Positions 9,395 through 17,007 of a stretch of 48,004 bases of DNA are shown here, one piece after another. The position numbers and the translations under genes are program-made. Position 1 is the stretch's first letter. Each line of letters starts with the position of its first letter. The notes under the pieces were generated by a model. The model saw only the letters and a list, made by a program, of their open reading frames with translations, was not told the origin of the DNA and made no database searches. The DNA comes from Oscillospiraceae bacterium (GTDB lineage: Bacteria; Bacillota; Clostridia; UBA1381), in the NCBI GenBank assembly GCA_022509025.1, contig JAFLUB010000021.1, forward strand, positions 1-48,004, written 5' to 3'.

Positions 9395-9512
9395 ATTTCG
9401 GTATGAAAAATACACACATCTGCGGATTATGCGGAAGTTGCCTTTTTGCCGGGGTCTTCGTATAAGGTGAAGCAGGTGGAGGAATAATCAAAAAACAAGG
9501 AGGAAACTAAAA
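9395..9512 (+). promoter_or_regulatory. rpsB 5' leader, possible autoregulatory RNA
   Basis: About 112 transcribed bases precede rpsB, longer than needed for translation. They contain short inverted repeats (CTTC/GAAG near 9457-9473; CTGC/GCAG closing a larger loop). Ribosomal protein S2 often represses its own mRNA through leader structure; that this leader does so is inference. It also holds a 20-codon reading frame at 9403-9465 starting within three bases of the predicted transcript start. Confidence 0.45.
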
Positions 9513-10280
9513 ATGGCAAACGTAATTTCAATGAAACAGCTTTTGGAGGCAGGTGTTCATTTCGGACACCAGACAAGAAGATGGAACCCTAAAATGGCTG
9601 AGTACATCTTCACAGAGAGAAACGGTATCTATATCATAGACCTTCAGAAGACAGTTAAAAAGGTAGAAGAGGCATATTATTTCGTAAGAGATATTGCCGC
9701 TGCAGGCGAGGATGTTCTGTTCGTAGGTACAAAGAAGCAGGCTCAGGACTCAATCAAGGAAGAGGCTGAGAGAGTTGGTATGTACTACGTAAACGCAAGA
9801 TGGCTCGGCGGTATGATGACTAACTTCAAGACAATTCAGAAGAGAATTGAAAGACTTGCTCAGATTAATGCTATGGAAGAGGACGGCACATTTGACGTGC
9901 TTCCGAAGAAGGAAGTTATAAAGCTTAAGGCTCAGAGAGATAAGCTTGAAAAGTATCTCGGCGGTATCAAGGAAATGAAGAAGCTCCCGGGCGCAATATT
10001 CGTTGTTGACCCGAGAAAGGAAAAGATTGCTATAGCTGAGGCTAAAAAGCTTGGTATTCCTGTTGTCGCTATTGTTGATACAAACTGTGATCCGGACGAG
10101 GTTGATTATGTTATCCCGGGTAACGACGACGCTATAAGAGCCGTAAAGCTTATCGCTTCAACAATGGCAAACGCTATAATAGAAGGCAGACAGGGCGAGG
10201 ACGCTCTTCCTGCTCAGGAAGATGACAATGAGGCTTCAGAGGCAGTAGCAGAAGAAGTTCAGGAAGCAACAGAGGAATAA
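9513..10280 (+). CDS. rpsB: 30S ribosomal protein S2
   Basis: 255 aa. Typical start ([22 protein letters not shown]) and conserved segments ([44 protein letters not shown]), followed by an acidic C-terminal tail common in Firmicutes S2. SD AAGGAGG. Paired with tsf as in most bacteria. Confidence 0.98.
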   Translation: MANVISMKQLLEAGVHFGHQTRRWNPKMAEYIFTERNGIYIIDLQKTVKKVEEAYYFVRDIAAAGEDVLFVGTKKQAQDSIKEEAERVGMYYVNARWLGGMMTNFKTIQKRIERLAQINAMEEDGTFDVLPKKEVIKLKAQRDKLEKYLGGIKEMKKLPGAIFVVDPRKEKIAIAEAKKLGIPVVAIVDTNCDPDEVDYVIPGNDDAIRAVKLIASTMANAIIEGRQGEDALPAQEDDNEASEAVAEEVQEATEE

Positions 10281-10312
10281 TATTCCGTAAAAATAGATAG
10301 GAGGAACATAAA

Positions 10313-11209
10313 ATGGCATTTACAGCTAAAGATGTAAAAGAACTCAGAGAAATGACAGGCTGCGGTATGATGGACTGTAAAAAGGCTCTTACCGAGACTG
10401 ACGGCGATAAGGATAAGGCTATCGAATTTTTAAGAGAAAAGGGTCTTGCAACAGCAGCTAAGAAGGCTGGCAGAATCGCGGCTGAAGGTATAGTAAAGGC
10501 TTATGTAAACGGTAATGTCGGAGTGCTTGTTGAGGTAAACTCAGAGACAGACTTCGTTGCTAAGAATGATGAATTCCAGGAATTTGTAACAGATGTTGCA
10601 AAGACAATTGCTGACACAAATCCGGCTGATGTTGAAGCGCTTAAGGCTACACAGTTCGGTGACACAACAATCGGAGAACTTCTTACAGAGAAGATTGCGA
10701 AGATTGGCGAGAACATGAACATCAGACGTTTCGCAAGAATTGAAACAACAGGCGCTGTTACAGAGTATATCCATGCGGCAGGTAAGATTGGCGTACTTGT
10801 TGAGGCTGATGCTGAGAACAATGATACAACAAAGGAATGCCTGAAGAACGTTGCAATGCAGGTTGCAGCTCTTAATCCGAAGTATCTTTCAAGCGATGAT
10901 GTTCCGCAGGATTATAAGGACCACGAGAAGGAAATTCTTATAGCTCAGCTTAAGAACGACCCGAAGAACGCTTCAAAGCCTGATGAAATCATTGAAAAGA
11001 TGATTACAGGACGTCTTGCAAAGGAATTAAAGGAAGTTTGCCTTATGGAGCAGGAATACGTTAAGGCTGAGAACAAGGAAAGCGTTGCTAAGTATGTTCA
11101 GAGCGTTGGCGGTATCACAATAAAGCAGTTCGTTCGTTTTGAAACAGGCGAAGGTATTGAAAAGCGTGAAGACGATTTCGCGGCAGAAGTTGCTTCAATG
11201 ATTAAGTAA
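10313..11209 (+). CDS. tsf: Elongation factor Ts
   Basis: 298 aa. Exchanges GDP for GTP on EF-Tu. The N-terminal UBA-like domain (VKELREMTGCGMMDCKKAL) and the Tu-contacting motif NSETDFVAKN are present, with two core domains of normal length. SD AGGAGG; 32 bases after rpsB, ending at a strong terminator. Confidence 0.98.
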   Translation: MAFTAKDVKELREMTGCGMMDCKKALTETDGDKDKAIEFLREKGLATAAKKAGRIAAEGIVKAYVNGNVGVLVEVNSETDFVAKNDEFQEFVTDVAKTIADTNPADVEALKATQFGDTTIGELLTEKIAKIGENMNIRRFARIETTGAVTEYIHAAGKIGVLVEADAENNDTTKECLKNVAMQVAALNPKYLSSDDVPQDYKDHEKEILIAQLKNDPKNASKPDEIIEKMITGRLAKELKEVCLMEQEYVKAENKESVAKYVQSVGGITIKQFVRFETGEGIEKREDDFAAEVASMIK

Positions 11210-11221
11210 TTAAATATAAAT

Positions 11222-11256
11222 AAAATACCGCAGGTGAAATTCATCTGCGGTATTTT
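11222..11256 (+). terminator. Rho-independent terminator after tsf
   Basis: AAAATACCGCAG pairs with CTGCGGTATTTT, extended by a further TGA/TCA pairing near the loop, and ends in a T-run. Confidence 0.93.
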
Positions 11257-11295
11257 TAAACTCAGCCTTAATTTCCGGGAAAGGGGAGAAAGTAA

Positions 11296-12945
11296 ATGAT
11301 AAGACTTTTTGATACACATCATATAAGAAAAATATATGAGCTTGACGGAATGTGGGAATTTAAAATGTACGGCATAGATAAGACATACCGTCTGCCGGTT
11401 CCCGGCTGTTGGGAACAGCATCCGGATTTTTTGGGACATCGCGGTAAAGGTACTTATACAAGAAAAGTGTACATAAACCGTGACTGTAATGTACGTCTTG
11501 AATTCAAGGGCGTGAGTCATACGGCGGACGTATATTTTGACGGAGAAAAAATATCGCATCACTATAACGCTTTCACACCGTTTTCAGCGGTGATAACAAA
11601 TGTCCGGCAGGGTGAACATGAGATAAAGGTCGAGGTTGATAATACATTCTCAGAAAGCAGCGCGCTTCATATTCCGAATGATTACTACACCTATGGCGGC
11701 ATAACAAGACCTGTCGCGTTAGAACAGATTGCGGATGTGTATATAAAAAATATACGCTTTACTCCTTATCAGAAAAACGGCAAATGGAATGCTAAAATTG
11801 AAATAAATATATCTAACCTTTCCGATAAAACGGTAACGGTAGATGTTAAGAGCACTATTGACAGGTATGAGATGGATTGCAATGTGGATATCAACAGTGA
11901 AATAACAGTGGTATTTGACAGAGAATTTGACGATGTGAAACCGTGGTCAGGAAAGCAGCCGGATTTGTATATGCTTAACACGGTTATTTCAGTAAATGGT
12001 ATACCTGTTGATGATTTAATAGAAAGAGTAGGTTTCCGCATTGTTGAGATAATTGGTACAAAAATATATTTAAACGGTGAGCCTGTTTATCTTAAGGGTT
12101 TCAACAGACACGAAGATTACGCTGTAGACGGCTGCGCAATAACCTTACAGCATATGGTTCAGGATATGGACCTGATGCAGGATATGAACGTAAATGCTGT
12201 GAGAACGTGTCACTATCCTGATGATGAGCGTTTTCTTGACTTGTGCGATGAACGCGGTATTATGGTATGGGAAGAAAATCATGCGCGCGGACTTGTACTT
12301 AAGGATATGCAAAATCCGAATTTTGAGAAACAGTGTGAGGACTGTATCAGAGAAATGATTGAAAATCACTATAATCATCCGTCAATCATAATTTGGGGTA
12401 TTCTGAATGAGTGCGCATCGGAAACAGATGAAGGCAGACGGATGTATAAAAAACAGTATGAGCAGATTAAAAGTCTGGATTTGTCACGTCCGACAACCTC
12501 TGCTACCTGCCGTCATTTCGCGGATATATGTCTTGATTTGCCGGATATTGTATCATTTAATATGTATACAAACTGGTATCAGGACGGCGATATCAGTAAA
12601 AGAAATGATGAGGAGATTGAGTGGATACAGTCATCGGGAGGTGAAAATAAACCGATAATTGTTTCTGAGCTTGGCGCGGCGGCAATTTACGGCTACCGTG
12701 ACCGTTCGCGCTGTAAATGGAGCGAGGAGCGTCAGGCGGATATAATCCGTGATAATCTTGAGGTTTATATGAACGATGATAGGATTACCGGTGTGTTTAT
12801 ATGGCAGTTTGCAGACTGCCGTGTGACAGAGGAAGGAGATTGGTTCACTACACGTGCGAGATGTCATAACAATAAGGGAGTAGTTGATGAATACCGACGT
12901 CCCAAAATGGCATACGACATAATTAAGGATATGTTTGATATATAA
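11296..12945 (+). CDS. Glycoside hydrolase family 2, predicted beta-glucuronidase
   Basis: 549 aa with the three GH2 domains: jelly-roll (about 10-145), immunoglobulin-like (about 146-250) and TIM barrel (about 255-549). The acid/base is Glu372 in WGILNEC, and the nucleophile is Glu458 in VSELG. The barrel start GFNRHEDY is typical. An N-x-K motif (Asn525, Lys527 in HNNKG) matches the pair that recognises the glucuronate carboxylate in gut beta-glucuronidases, so glucuronide cleavage is favoured over galactosides. There is no signal peptide, so it is cytoplasmic. It is shorter than the E. coli enzyme. SD GGGGAG. Confidence 0.88.
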   Translation: MIRLFDTHHIRKIYELDGMWEFKMYGIDKTYRLPVPGCWEQHPDFLGHRGKGTYTRKVYINRDCNVRLEFKGVSHTADVYFDGEKISHHYNAFTPFSAVITNVRQGEHEIKVEVDNTFSESSALHIPNDYYTYGGITRPVALEQIADVYIKNIRFTPYQKNGKWNAKIEINISNLSDKTVTVDVKSTIDRYEMDCNVDINSEITVVFDREFDDVKPWSGKQPDLYMLNTVISVNGIPVDDLIERVGFRIVEIIGTKIYLNGEPVYLKGFNRHEDYAVDGCAITLQHMVQDMDLMQDMNVNAVRTCHYPDDERFLDLCDERGIMVWEENHARGLVLKDMQNPNFEKQCEDCIREMIENHYNHPSIIIWGILNECASETDEGRRMYKKQYEQIKSLDLSRPTTSATCRHFADICLDLPDIVSFNMYTNWYQDGDISKRNDEEIEWIQSSGGENKPIIVSELGAAAIYGYRDRSRCKWSEERQADIIRDNLEVYMNDDRITGVFIWQFADCRVTEEGDWFTTRARCHNNKGVVDEYRRPKMAYDIIKDMFDI

Positions 12946-13006
12946 AAATTATCAAGCGTGAATTATTTGTATTCCCCATGAATAGTATAAAACGGAGGGG
13001 AGATAA

Positions 13007-13474
13007 ATGATTAGAAAATTAAAACCGTACATCATTTCGATAATAATAGCGTTAGCAGTGGGCGGATTATCCGCGTTTCTTACTCGGGGGAATATGGATT
13101 TATATGAAACAATAAACACGCCTGCTCTGGCACCACCGGCTATATTGTTTCCGATAGTATGGACAATTCTATACATACTGATGGGAATAAGCGCGGCAGC
13201 TGTTTATGTGACAAAAGAAACAATGGATGTTTCGGGCGCACTTAAAACATATGCTTTGCAGCTTATAGTAAATTTCTTTTGGAGCATTATATTCTTTAAT
13301 ATGCGCGCATATCTGTTTGCGTTTGTCTGGATTATTCTTTTGTGGCTGCTTATAATAATAATGATATTGCAGTTTTACCGAGTCCGTCCTGTTGCGGCAT
13401 ATCTTCAACTACCGTATTTAACATGGGTGACTTTTGCTGCGTATCTCACGCTTATGATTTATCTTCTGAACTGA
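13007..13474 (+). CDS. tspO: TspO/MBR family membrane protein
   Basis: 155 aa with five membrane segments, full family length. The motifs PALAPPAILFPIVWTILYILMG and the Trp- and Tyr-rich loops are characteristic. TspO proteins bind tetrapyrroles and sterol-like ligands; the role in anaerobic Firmicutes is not settled. SD GGAGGGGA. Ends at a bidirectional terminator shared with the convergent SCP2 gene. Confidence 0.92.
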   Translation: MIRKLKPYIISIIIALAVGGLSAFLTRGNMDLYETINTPALAPPAILFPIVWTILYILMGISAAAVYVTKETMDVSGALKTYALQLIVNFFWSIIFFNMRAYLFAFVWIILLWLLIIIMILQFYRVRPVAAYLQLPYLTWVTFAAYLTLMIYLLN

Positions 13475-13475
13475 A

Positions 13476-13503
13476 AAAGGCGGACAGCAATGTCCGCCTT
13501 TTA
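13476..13503. terminator. Bidirectional terminator
   Basis: AAAGGCGGACA pairs with TGTCCGCCTTT around a GCAA tetraloop; A-run on one side and T-run on the other. Confidence 0.92.
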
Positions 13504-13515
13504 AGAGTGTCTGAA

Positions 13516-14067
13516 TTATTTTGTGGTTTTAGCTGTGGTTTTAGTTGTTGTATTAGCTGAAGTTTTTGCTGCCTTTGCTTCAGTTTTTGCAGGAGCTGCT
13601 TTTGTTTCAGCCTTGGCAGGAGTTGCTTTTTTCTCTGCTTTTGTTTCAGTCTTTGCTGCCGCCTTTGTTTCTGTCTTTTTTGCAGGAGCTGTCTTAGTTG
13701 TTTTCTTAGCCGCAGGCTTCTTAGCCGCTGCTTTCTTTGCAGGCGCTTTTTTGATTGTGTTCTTCCAATCTGTGATTTTAGAAGCGTCTCCCTGAACATA
13801 AGCATCGCCGTTAGCAACAGCTTTGTCCAGACTCATTCTTCCGGCAATGACAGCTAAAAGTGCTGACTTTGAAATGTTGAGCATCGCGTTATTATCATAA
13901 TAATCATAAGGTTCAACATTAAGCTTGCCGTCTTTAACTTCCGCATAGAAGGTACCGCCGCAGTCCTCATCTGTAAATGTTACCTGAACCGCGAAATCCG
14001 ATAATCCTTTTGCGTCAGCTTTTTCGAATTTTTCCTTTACCTTTAAAAATGCCTGTTCAAATGTCAT
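13516..14067 (-). CDS. SCP2-domain protein with histone H1-like Lys/Ala-rich tail
   Basis: 183 aa. Residues 1-105 form an SCP2/sterol-carrier-like lipid-binding domain (GTFYAEVKDGKLNVEP; ISKSALLAVIAGRMSLDKAVANGDAYVQGD). From about residue 108 to the end the protein is a repetitive, disordered basic tail built from KKAPAKK, AAAKK and KTETKA-type units, like eukaryotic H1 or AlgP-type bacterial tails. The tail may bind nucleic acid or acidic surfaces; this is inference. SD AAGGAGA. The start fits the SCP2 domain. Confidence 0.85.
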   Translation of the reverse strand: MTFEQAFLKVKEKFEKADAKGLSDFAVQVTFTDEDCGGTFYAEVKDGKLNVEPYDYYDNNAMLNISKSALLAVIAGRMSLDKAVANGDAYVQGDASKITDWKNTIKKAPAKKAAAKKPAAKKTTKTAPAKKTETKAAAKTETKAEKKATPAKAETKAAPAKTEAKAAKTSANTTTKTTAKTTK

Positions 14068-14140
14068 TTTAGAAAATCTCCTTTCGTTGACAGAGTCAAT
14101 CTGTCGGTTCTGTGTATTATTTAACTAAAACCCTGACTTT

Positions 14141-14169
14141 AGTATACAACATTTTACAAGTCATGTCAA
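14141..14169 (-). promoter_or_regulatory. Promoter of the SCP2 gene
   Basis: Minus strand TTGACA (14169-14164), 17 bases, TATACT (14146-14141). The 5' UTR that follows contains a GACAGA/TCTGTC hairpin near 14090-14110. Confidence 0.82.
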
Positions 14170-14260
14170 ATATAATTTATTTTTTTGTGACTTATATTTA
14201 TTTTACGGGCTTGCGAAGATAAAATAAATGTAAGTAAAGACGAAAAACGAGGGAAAAAAC

Positions 14261-14433
14261 ATGAAATTTACACATTTATCAGATTTCCGCATCGGGAAAA
14301 AGATCAATGGATTTTTCGTTCTGAAAGCCCAGACTTAATACTTGACCATATACTCAGTATAACCGAAAAGGATAAACAGAAAATAGCAGTAAATCGGGGC
14401 GACGAGGGAAGCGGTATAGATATGATTTTCTGA
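14261..14433 (+). pseudogene. Decayed N-terminal fragment of an SbcD-type nuclease gene
   Basis: The first 26 codons (MKFTHLSDFRIGKK...) match the start of SbcD-type metallophosphoesterases, in which HxSDxHxGK carries metal ligands; here one ligand His is Arg. The frame then stops. The -1 frame from 14320 continues the match (SPDLILDHILSITEKDKQKIAV) for 37 codons and stops. So one frameshift and a 3' truncation have destroyed the gene. Only about 60 codons of a gene of roughly 380 remain, next to the tRNA used as the phage site. Confidence 0.6.
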
Positions 14434-14462
14434 TTGACAATATTATATGTGTATGTTAAAAT
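14434..14462 (+). promoter_or_regulatory. Promoter of tRNA-Arg
   Basis: TTGACA (14434-14439), 17 bases, TAAAAT (14457-14462), eleven bases before the tRNA. Confidence 0.88.
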
Positions 14463-14472
14463 ACAAATGTAT

Positions 14473-14549
14473 GCACCTGTAGCTCAGTTGGATAGAGCAC
14501 AAGACTCCGATTCTTGGTGCCGCAGGTTCGAATCCTGTCAGGTGCGCCA
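14473..14549 (+). tRNA. tRNA-Arg (anticodon CCG)
   Basis: 77 bases with encoded CCA. The acceptor stem GCACCTG (14473-14479) pairs with CAGGTGC (14539-14545); the anticodon loop is CTCCGAT with anticodon CCG; the T-loop is TTCGAAT. The cloverleaf is complete. It lies beside the integrase gene and is the likely phage insertion point. Confidence 0.95.
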
Positions 14550-14556
14550 TTTTCGC

Positions 14557-14601
14557 AACCCGCATAATTACTATAAGATATAGTGTTTATGCGGGTTTTA
14601 T
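14557..14601 (+). terminator. Terminator after tRNA-Arg
   Basis: AACCCGCATAA (14557-14567) pairs with TTATGCGGGTT (14587-14597), with a second ACTATA/TATAGT stem inside, then TTTTA. Confidence 0.9.
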
Positions 14602-14620
14602 GCACTTTATCGAATGATAT

Positions 14621-14674
14621 TATTTAATACAATTTAATACAATTTAGCATAAAAAAGTTCGTCAAAAGTTCGTC
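14621..14674. repeat. Tandem short repeats at the prophage left end (possible integrase arm sites)
   Basis: Two families of direct repeats abut the integrase stop: ATTTAATACA units (from 14621, about 2.5 copies) and AAAAGTTCGTC twice (14653-14663, 14664-14674). Tyrosine integrases bind arm-type direct repeats near att sites, so that role is plausible. The crossover core cannot be fixed because the other phage end is outside the window. Confidence 0.5.
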
Positions 14675-15704
14675 AAAAACTAAATGCGTTTAATTTTTTT
14701 TCGGTTTCGGTTTTTCTCTCTGTGCGGATGTGGGTATAAATCTGACGGGTTAGGTTAATATCACTATGTCCCATAAGCTCTTGCGCATCTTTTTCATCAA
14801 TGCCGGCTTCAAACAACATTGTAGCATATCCATGACGGAGTTGATGAGCGGTGATATTCAAATTATACCTTTTGCAATAGCTTTCCCATCTACAATCATA
14901 AGCGCCGGATGTAAGCGGTTCTTTGCCATCTCCGTTCATGCTGAATAGAAAACCTTTAAATTTCCTCGGAAATACCTCGTAGAGTTTATCAAGAATTATA
15001 ACATCTCTTTCTGCTGATTCTGTTTTTAAGACTGGCTCAAATATAGGTCGGTTTCCGCTATGAATAACATGATGTGTAATATGTATTCTTCTATTTTTAA
15101 GGTCAACGCTCTTATCAGTAATACCTAATGCCTCTGACTTTCTACAGCCCGTCAGAAGCATGAAAAATGGAAGAAAATCAAATCCCTTATGATGAGACAG
15201 GACAGCCTTTAATTCGTCCGTAGAGGGCATTTTACGGGGCGATTTGGGCAGGTTATTCGGCAACCTTATATCTCGTACAGGATTATAGCGGATATAGCCA
15301 TTAACAACGGCATAATTAAAAATCATATTCAACACGCTTTTATGATTTGCTATTGTCTTTTTTGAATAGCATTTGATTATAAGCTGATTTATAAATATGT
15401 TTACTTCAACTGCCGTAATCTCTTTTAAATCCCTGCCGGCAAAAAAAGTGTATATTCTATCAAATGCCGCTCTGATATTTTTATTATAATTCCAGTCAGG
15501 AATTTTCTCCCTGTATTGCCTGTCCCATTCATCAGCTACATCGTCAAAGGTCTTTCCTCGCTCCTCCTTTTCTTCATATGTGAGAATTTGCCGCATAATG
15601 TCCTTTTCGGCTTTTTTCTCTGTGGATTCGGTGCTGTAAAAATATACTCGCTTGCCGTTAAGCGTGATTACCTTACACCACCTACCGTCTTTTCTTTGTT
15701 TCAT
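14673..15704 (-). CDS. int: Phage tyrosine integrase
   Basis: 343 aa. Order: an N-terminal AP2-like arm-binding segment (about 1-45), a SAM-like core-binding domain (about 52-145), and the catalytic domain (about 160-343) with Arg188 (TGCRKSE), His287 and Arg290 (HQLRH), His313 (GHSD) and nucleophile Tyr323 (IYTHI). It catalyses insertion and excision at the att site, probably tRNA-Arg. SD AAAGGAG lies 8 bases before the ATG. A short predicted plus-strand RNA upstream carries the complement of this SD. Confidence 0.96.
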   Translation of the reverse strand: MKQRKDGRWCKVITLNGKRVYFYSTESTEKKAEKDIMRQILTYEEKEERGKTFDDVADEWDRQYREKIPDWNYNKNIRAAFDRIYTFFAGRDLKEITAVEVNIFINQLIIKCYSKKTIANHKSVLNMIFNYAVVNGYIRYNPVRDIRLPNNLPKSPRKMPSTDELKAVLSHHKGFDFLPFFMLLTGCRKSEALGITDKSVDLKNRRIHITHHVIHSGNRPIFEPVLKTESAERDVIILDKLYEVFPRKFKGFLFSMNGDGKEPLTSGAYDCRWESYCKRYNLNITAHQLRHGYATMLFEAGIDEKDAQELMGHSDINLTRQIYTHIRTERKTETEKKLNAFSF

Positions 15705-15734
15705 CTATATGCACTCCTTTTTTCAAAATAAGTA

Positions 15735-15763
15735 TTGCAAAATAAGAGTGCTTGTGATATAAT
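15735..15763 (+). promoter_or_regulatory. Plus-strand promoter upstream of int
   Basis: TTGCAA (15735-15740), 17 bases, TATAAT (15758-15763). It points away from int and towards a terminator 40 bases later, with no protein gene between. Confidence 0.75.
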
Positions 15764-15769
15764 TATTTT

Positions 15770-15835
15770 ACGGATATGGGTGTATCACAATGCACTCCTT
15801 TCCCTCGACTGTTGGCGCAGTCGGGGGATTTTTTT
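15770..15835 (+). ncRNA. Predicted small RNA with anti-SD sequence to int
   Basis: Bounded by the promoter at 15735-15763 and a U-tract terminator: CCCTCGACTG (15802-15811) pairs with CAGTCGGGGG (15818-15827), followed by seven Ts. The only neighbouring genes are on the minus strand, so the plus-directed T-tract implies a plus transcript of about 66 nt. It contains ATGCACTCCTTT (15790-15801), an exact copy of 15709-15720, so it is complementary to the int mRNA from the SD to two bases short of its start region. A regulatory role on int is inference. Confidence 0.5.
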
Positions 15836-16016
15836 ATTTCTTAGACCATTTTTTAGTCTCAACTTTAATATGCGAACTGCCTGTATTTTCGGTGTTTGTT
15901 TCGGTAATATTGGTTTCCGCTGTGTTAATTACAATGCGTGATGTACCTATGTAAACACCGAAACATATAACGCAAATCAGTACGCCCGTAACTATGCCTA
16001 AAATATAGGTTTTCAT
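15834..16016 (-). CDS. Small single-pass membrane protein, unknown
   Basis: 60 aa. Residues 4-26 form one hydrophobic membrane segment, followed by a Thr/Asn/Glu-rich outer part and a basic end (KKWSKK). An SD (AGAGAGGG) precedes the ATG. It follows the larger exported gene on the same strand by 19 bases, so the two are probably one lysogeny-expressed unit. No family recognised. Confidence 0.65.
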   Translation of the reverse strand: MKTYILGIVTGVLICVICFGVYIGTSRIVINTAETNITETNTENTGSSHIKVETKKWSKK

Positions 16017-16035
16017 ATTACTACCCTCTCTCTTT

Positions 16036-16707
16036 TTAGTTTACCTCTACATAAAACCTTGCAGACTGTCTTTTGCTATTGCTATCGTATTTAGATAAAG
16101 TTAAAGTGAATCCTCCGGGATTGTCTACTGCAATAACATCTTGTGCTTTGCACGTCGCACCCACAGGCGCACGTTCAGGGCTTTTTGTTACTGAGGCGGG
16201 ATAGCTGTAACCTGTAAATCCTGCATTGTCAACAATAGTATCGTCCAAAGACCAATATAGCCCGTCAGAATATTTGTCTTCGTACCCAAGATTGGTATAT
16301 GTATAATCAACTATATATACCGCTCCCGGCGTTTTGTCTGAAAATTGGTTTCGGTCTTTTGTTTCGGTTACACCGTCAATCGTAAGCGCCCATTGTCCGT
16401 CAACCGTCCAAGTCTCCCCTATATTATAGACATCTTTTTGTGGTGTGCTAATTGTGGGTGTTGAGTTCTTAGTTAAAACAATCGTATTGTCCTTGAAGTC
16501 AACATCAAACCCACCTACCGCGTCCGCAACATCACGAAGCTTAAAATATGTACTTCCCTCAATGTTGTAGCCCTGAATGTTTACATTGTTTCCGTCCAGT
16601 TTTACAGGAAATGGATTATCCGTTGCGACATACTGCACCGCAAACGCTCCTGTCCCTGTAACTACTGCGCCGATAAGAATACCTGCAATCAACTCTTTCT
16701 TTTTCAT
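16036..16707 (-). CDS. Exported protein with copper-amine-oxidase-like N domain and DUF4352-like domain
   Basis: 223 aa. A signal or anchor segment (residues 6-27) is followed by a short stalk domain (about 33-80, NIQGYNIEGSTYFKLRDVADAVG, with VDFKDNTIVL) as found in Firmicutes surface proteins, and an Ig-like domain (about 95-223, GETWTVDGQWALTIDGV; VYIVDYTYTNLGY) resembling DUF4352. It sits between int and the repressor, the usual place for lysogenic-conversion or superinfection genes. SD AAGGAGG. An AGGAGA-TTA-TCTCCT hairpin lies in its 5' UTR near 16745. Confidence 0.7.
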   Translation of the reverse strand: MKKKELIAGILIGAVVTGTGAFAVQYVATDNPFPVKLDGNNVNIQGYNIEGSTYFKLRDVADAVGGFDVDFKDNTIVLTKNSTPTISTPQKDVYNIGETWTVDGQWALTIDGVTETKDRNQFSDKTPGAVYIVDYTYTNLGYEDKYSDGLYWSLDDTIVDNAGFTGYSYPASVTKSPERAPVGATCKAQDVIAVDNPGGFTLTLSKYDSNSKRQSARFYVEVN

Positions 16708-16851
16708 AAAATTCCTCCTTAATGTATATTATTTTTATTTTTTTAGGAGATAATCTCCTTTTGTGACCTTATTATAAAAAATTTGTAAATTCCTCTTAAC
16801 ATATTCCCTCTTGTTTTGTCATATATTGTGATTGAAAGGAGGGTTACACAG

Positions 16852-17007
16852 ATGAGTACATACAAAATGACAAAATTATTAGAGAAACTATCGGAAAATC
16901 AACAAAGAAAATTATATGACTTCATCATTTCTCTTGATTGTTCTGAGAAGCAAGGAACTCAGCATAAGCAAGAACCGTATTCTGTTTCTCCTCGTCGAGA
17001 CGATTAA
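16852..17007 (+). CDS. Small protein convergent with and overlapping the repressor gene
   Basis: 51 aa. The start at 16852 is chosen for its SD GAAAGGAGG. The sequence (MTKLLEKLSENQQRKLYDFI) has the same spacing of Leu, Gln and aromatic residues as the C-terminal helix region of the neighbouring repressor (IIEVFNRLDEEKQNTVLAYA). The last 83 bases overlap the repressor 3' end in antisense. Function unknown; the basic, Gln/Ser-rich tail looks disordered. Confidence 0.5.
   Translation: MSTYKMTKLLEKLSENQQRKLYDFIISLDCSEKQGTQHKQEPYSVSPRRDD

Noticed and set aside
13523-13795. Plus-strand Val/Ala/Phe-rich frame resembling a membrane protein
   Set aside because: It is the reverse of the Lys/Ala-rich tail of the SCP2 gene, which has promoter, SD and a recognisable domain.
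14473-14549. Exact attL core within the tRNA 3' end
   Set aside because: The other attachment site lies outside the window, so no duplicated core can be shown; only the tRNA-integrase adjacency is certain.
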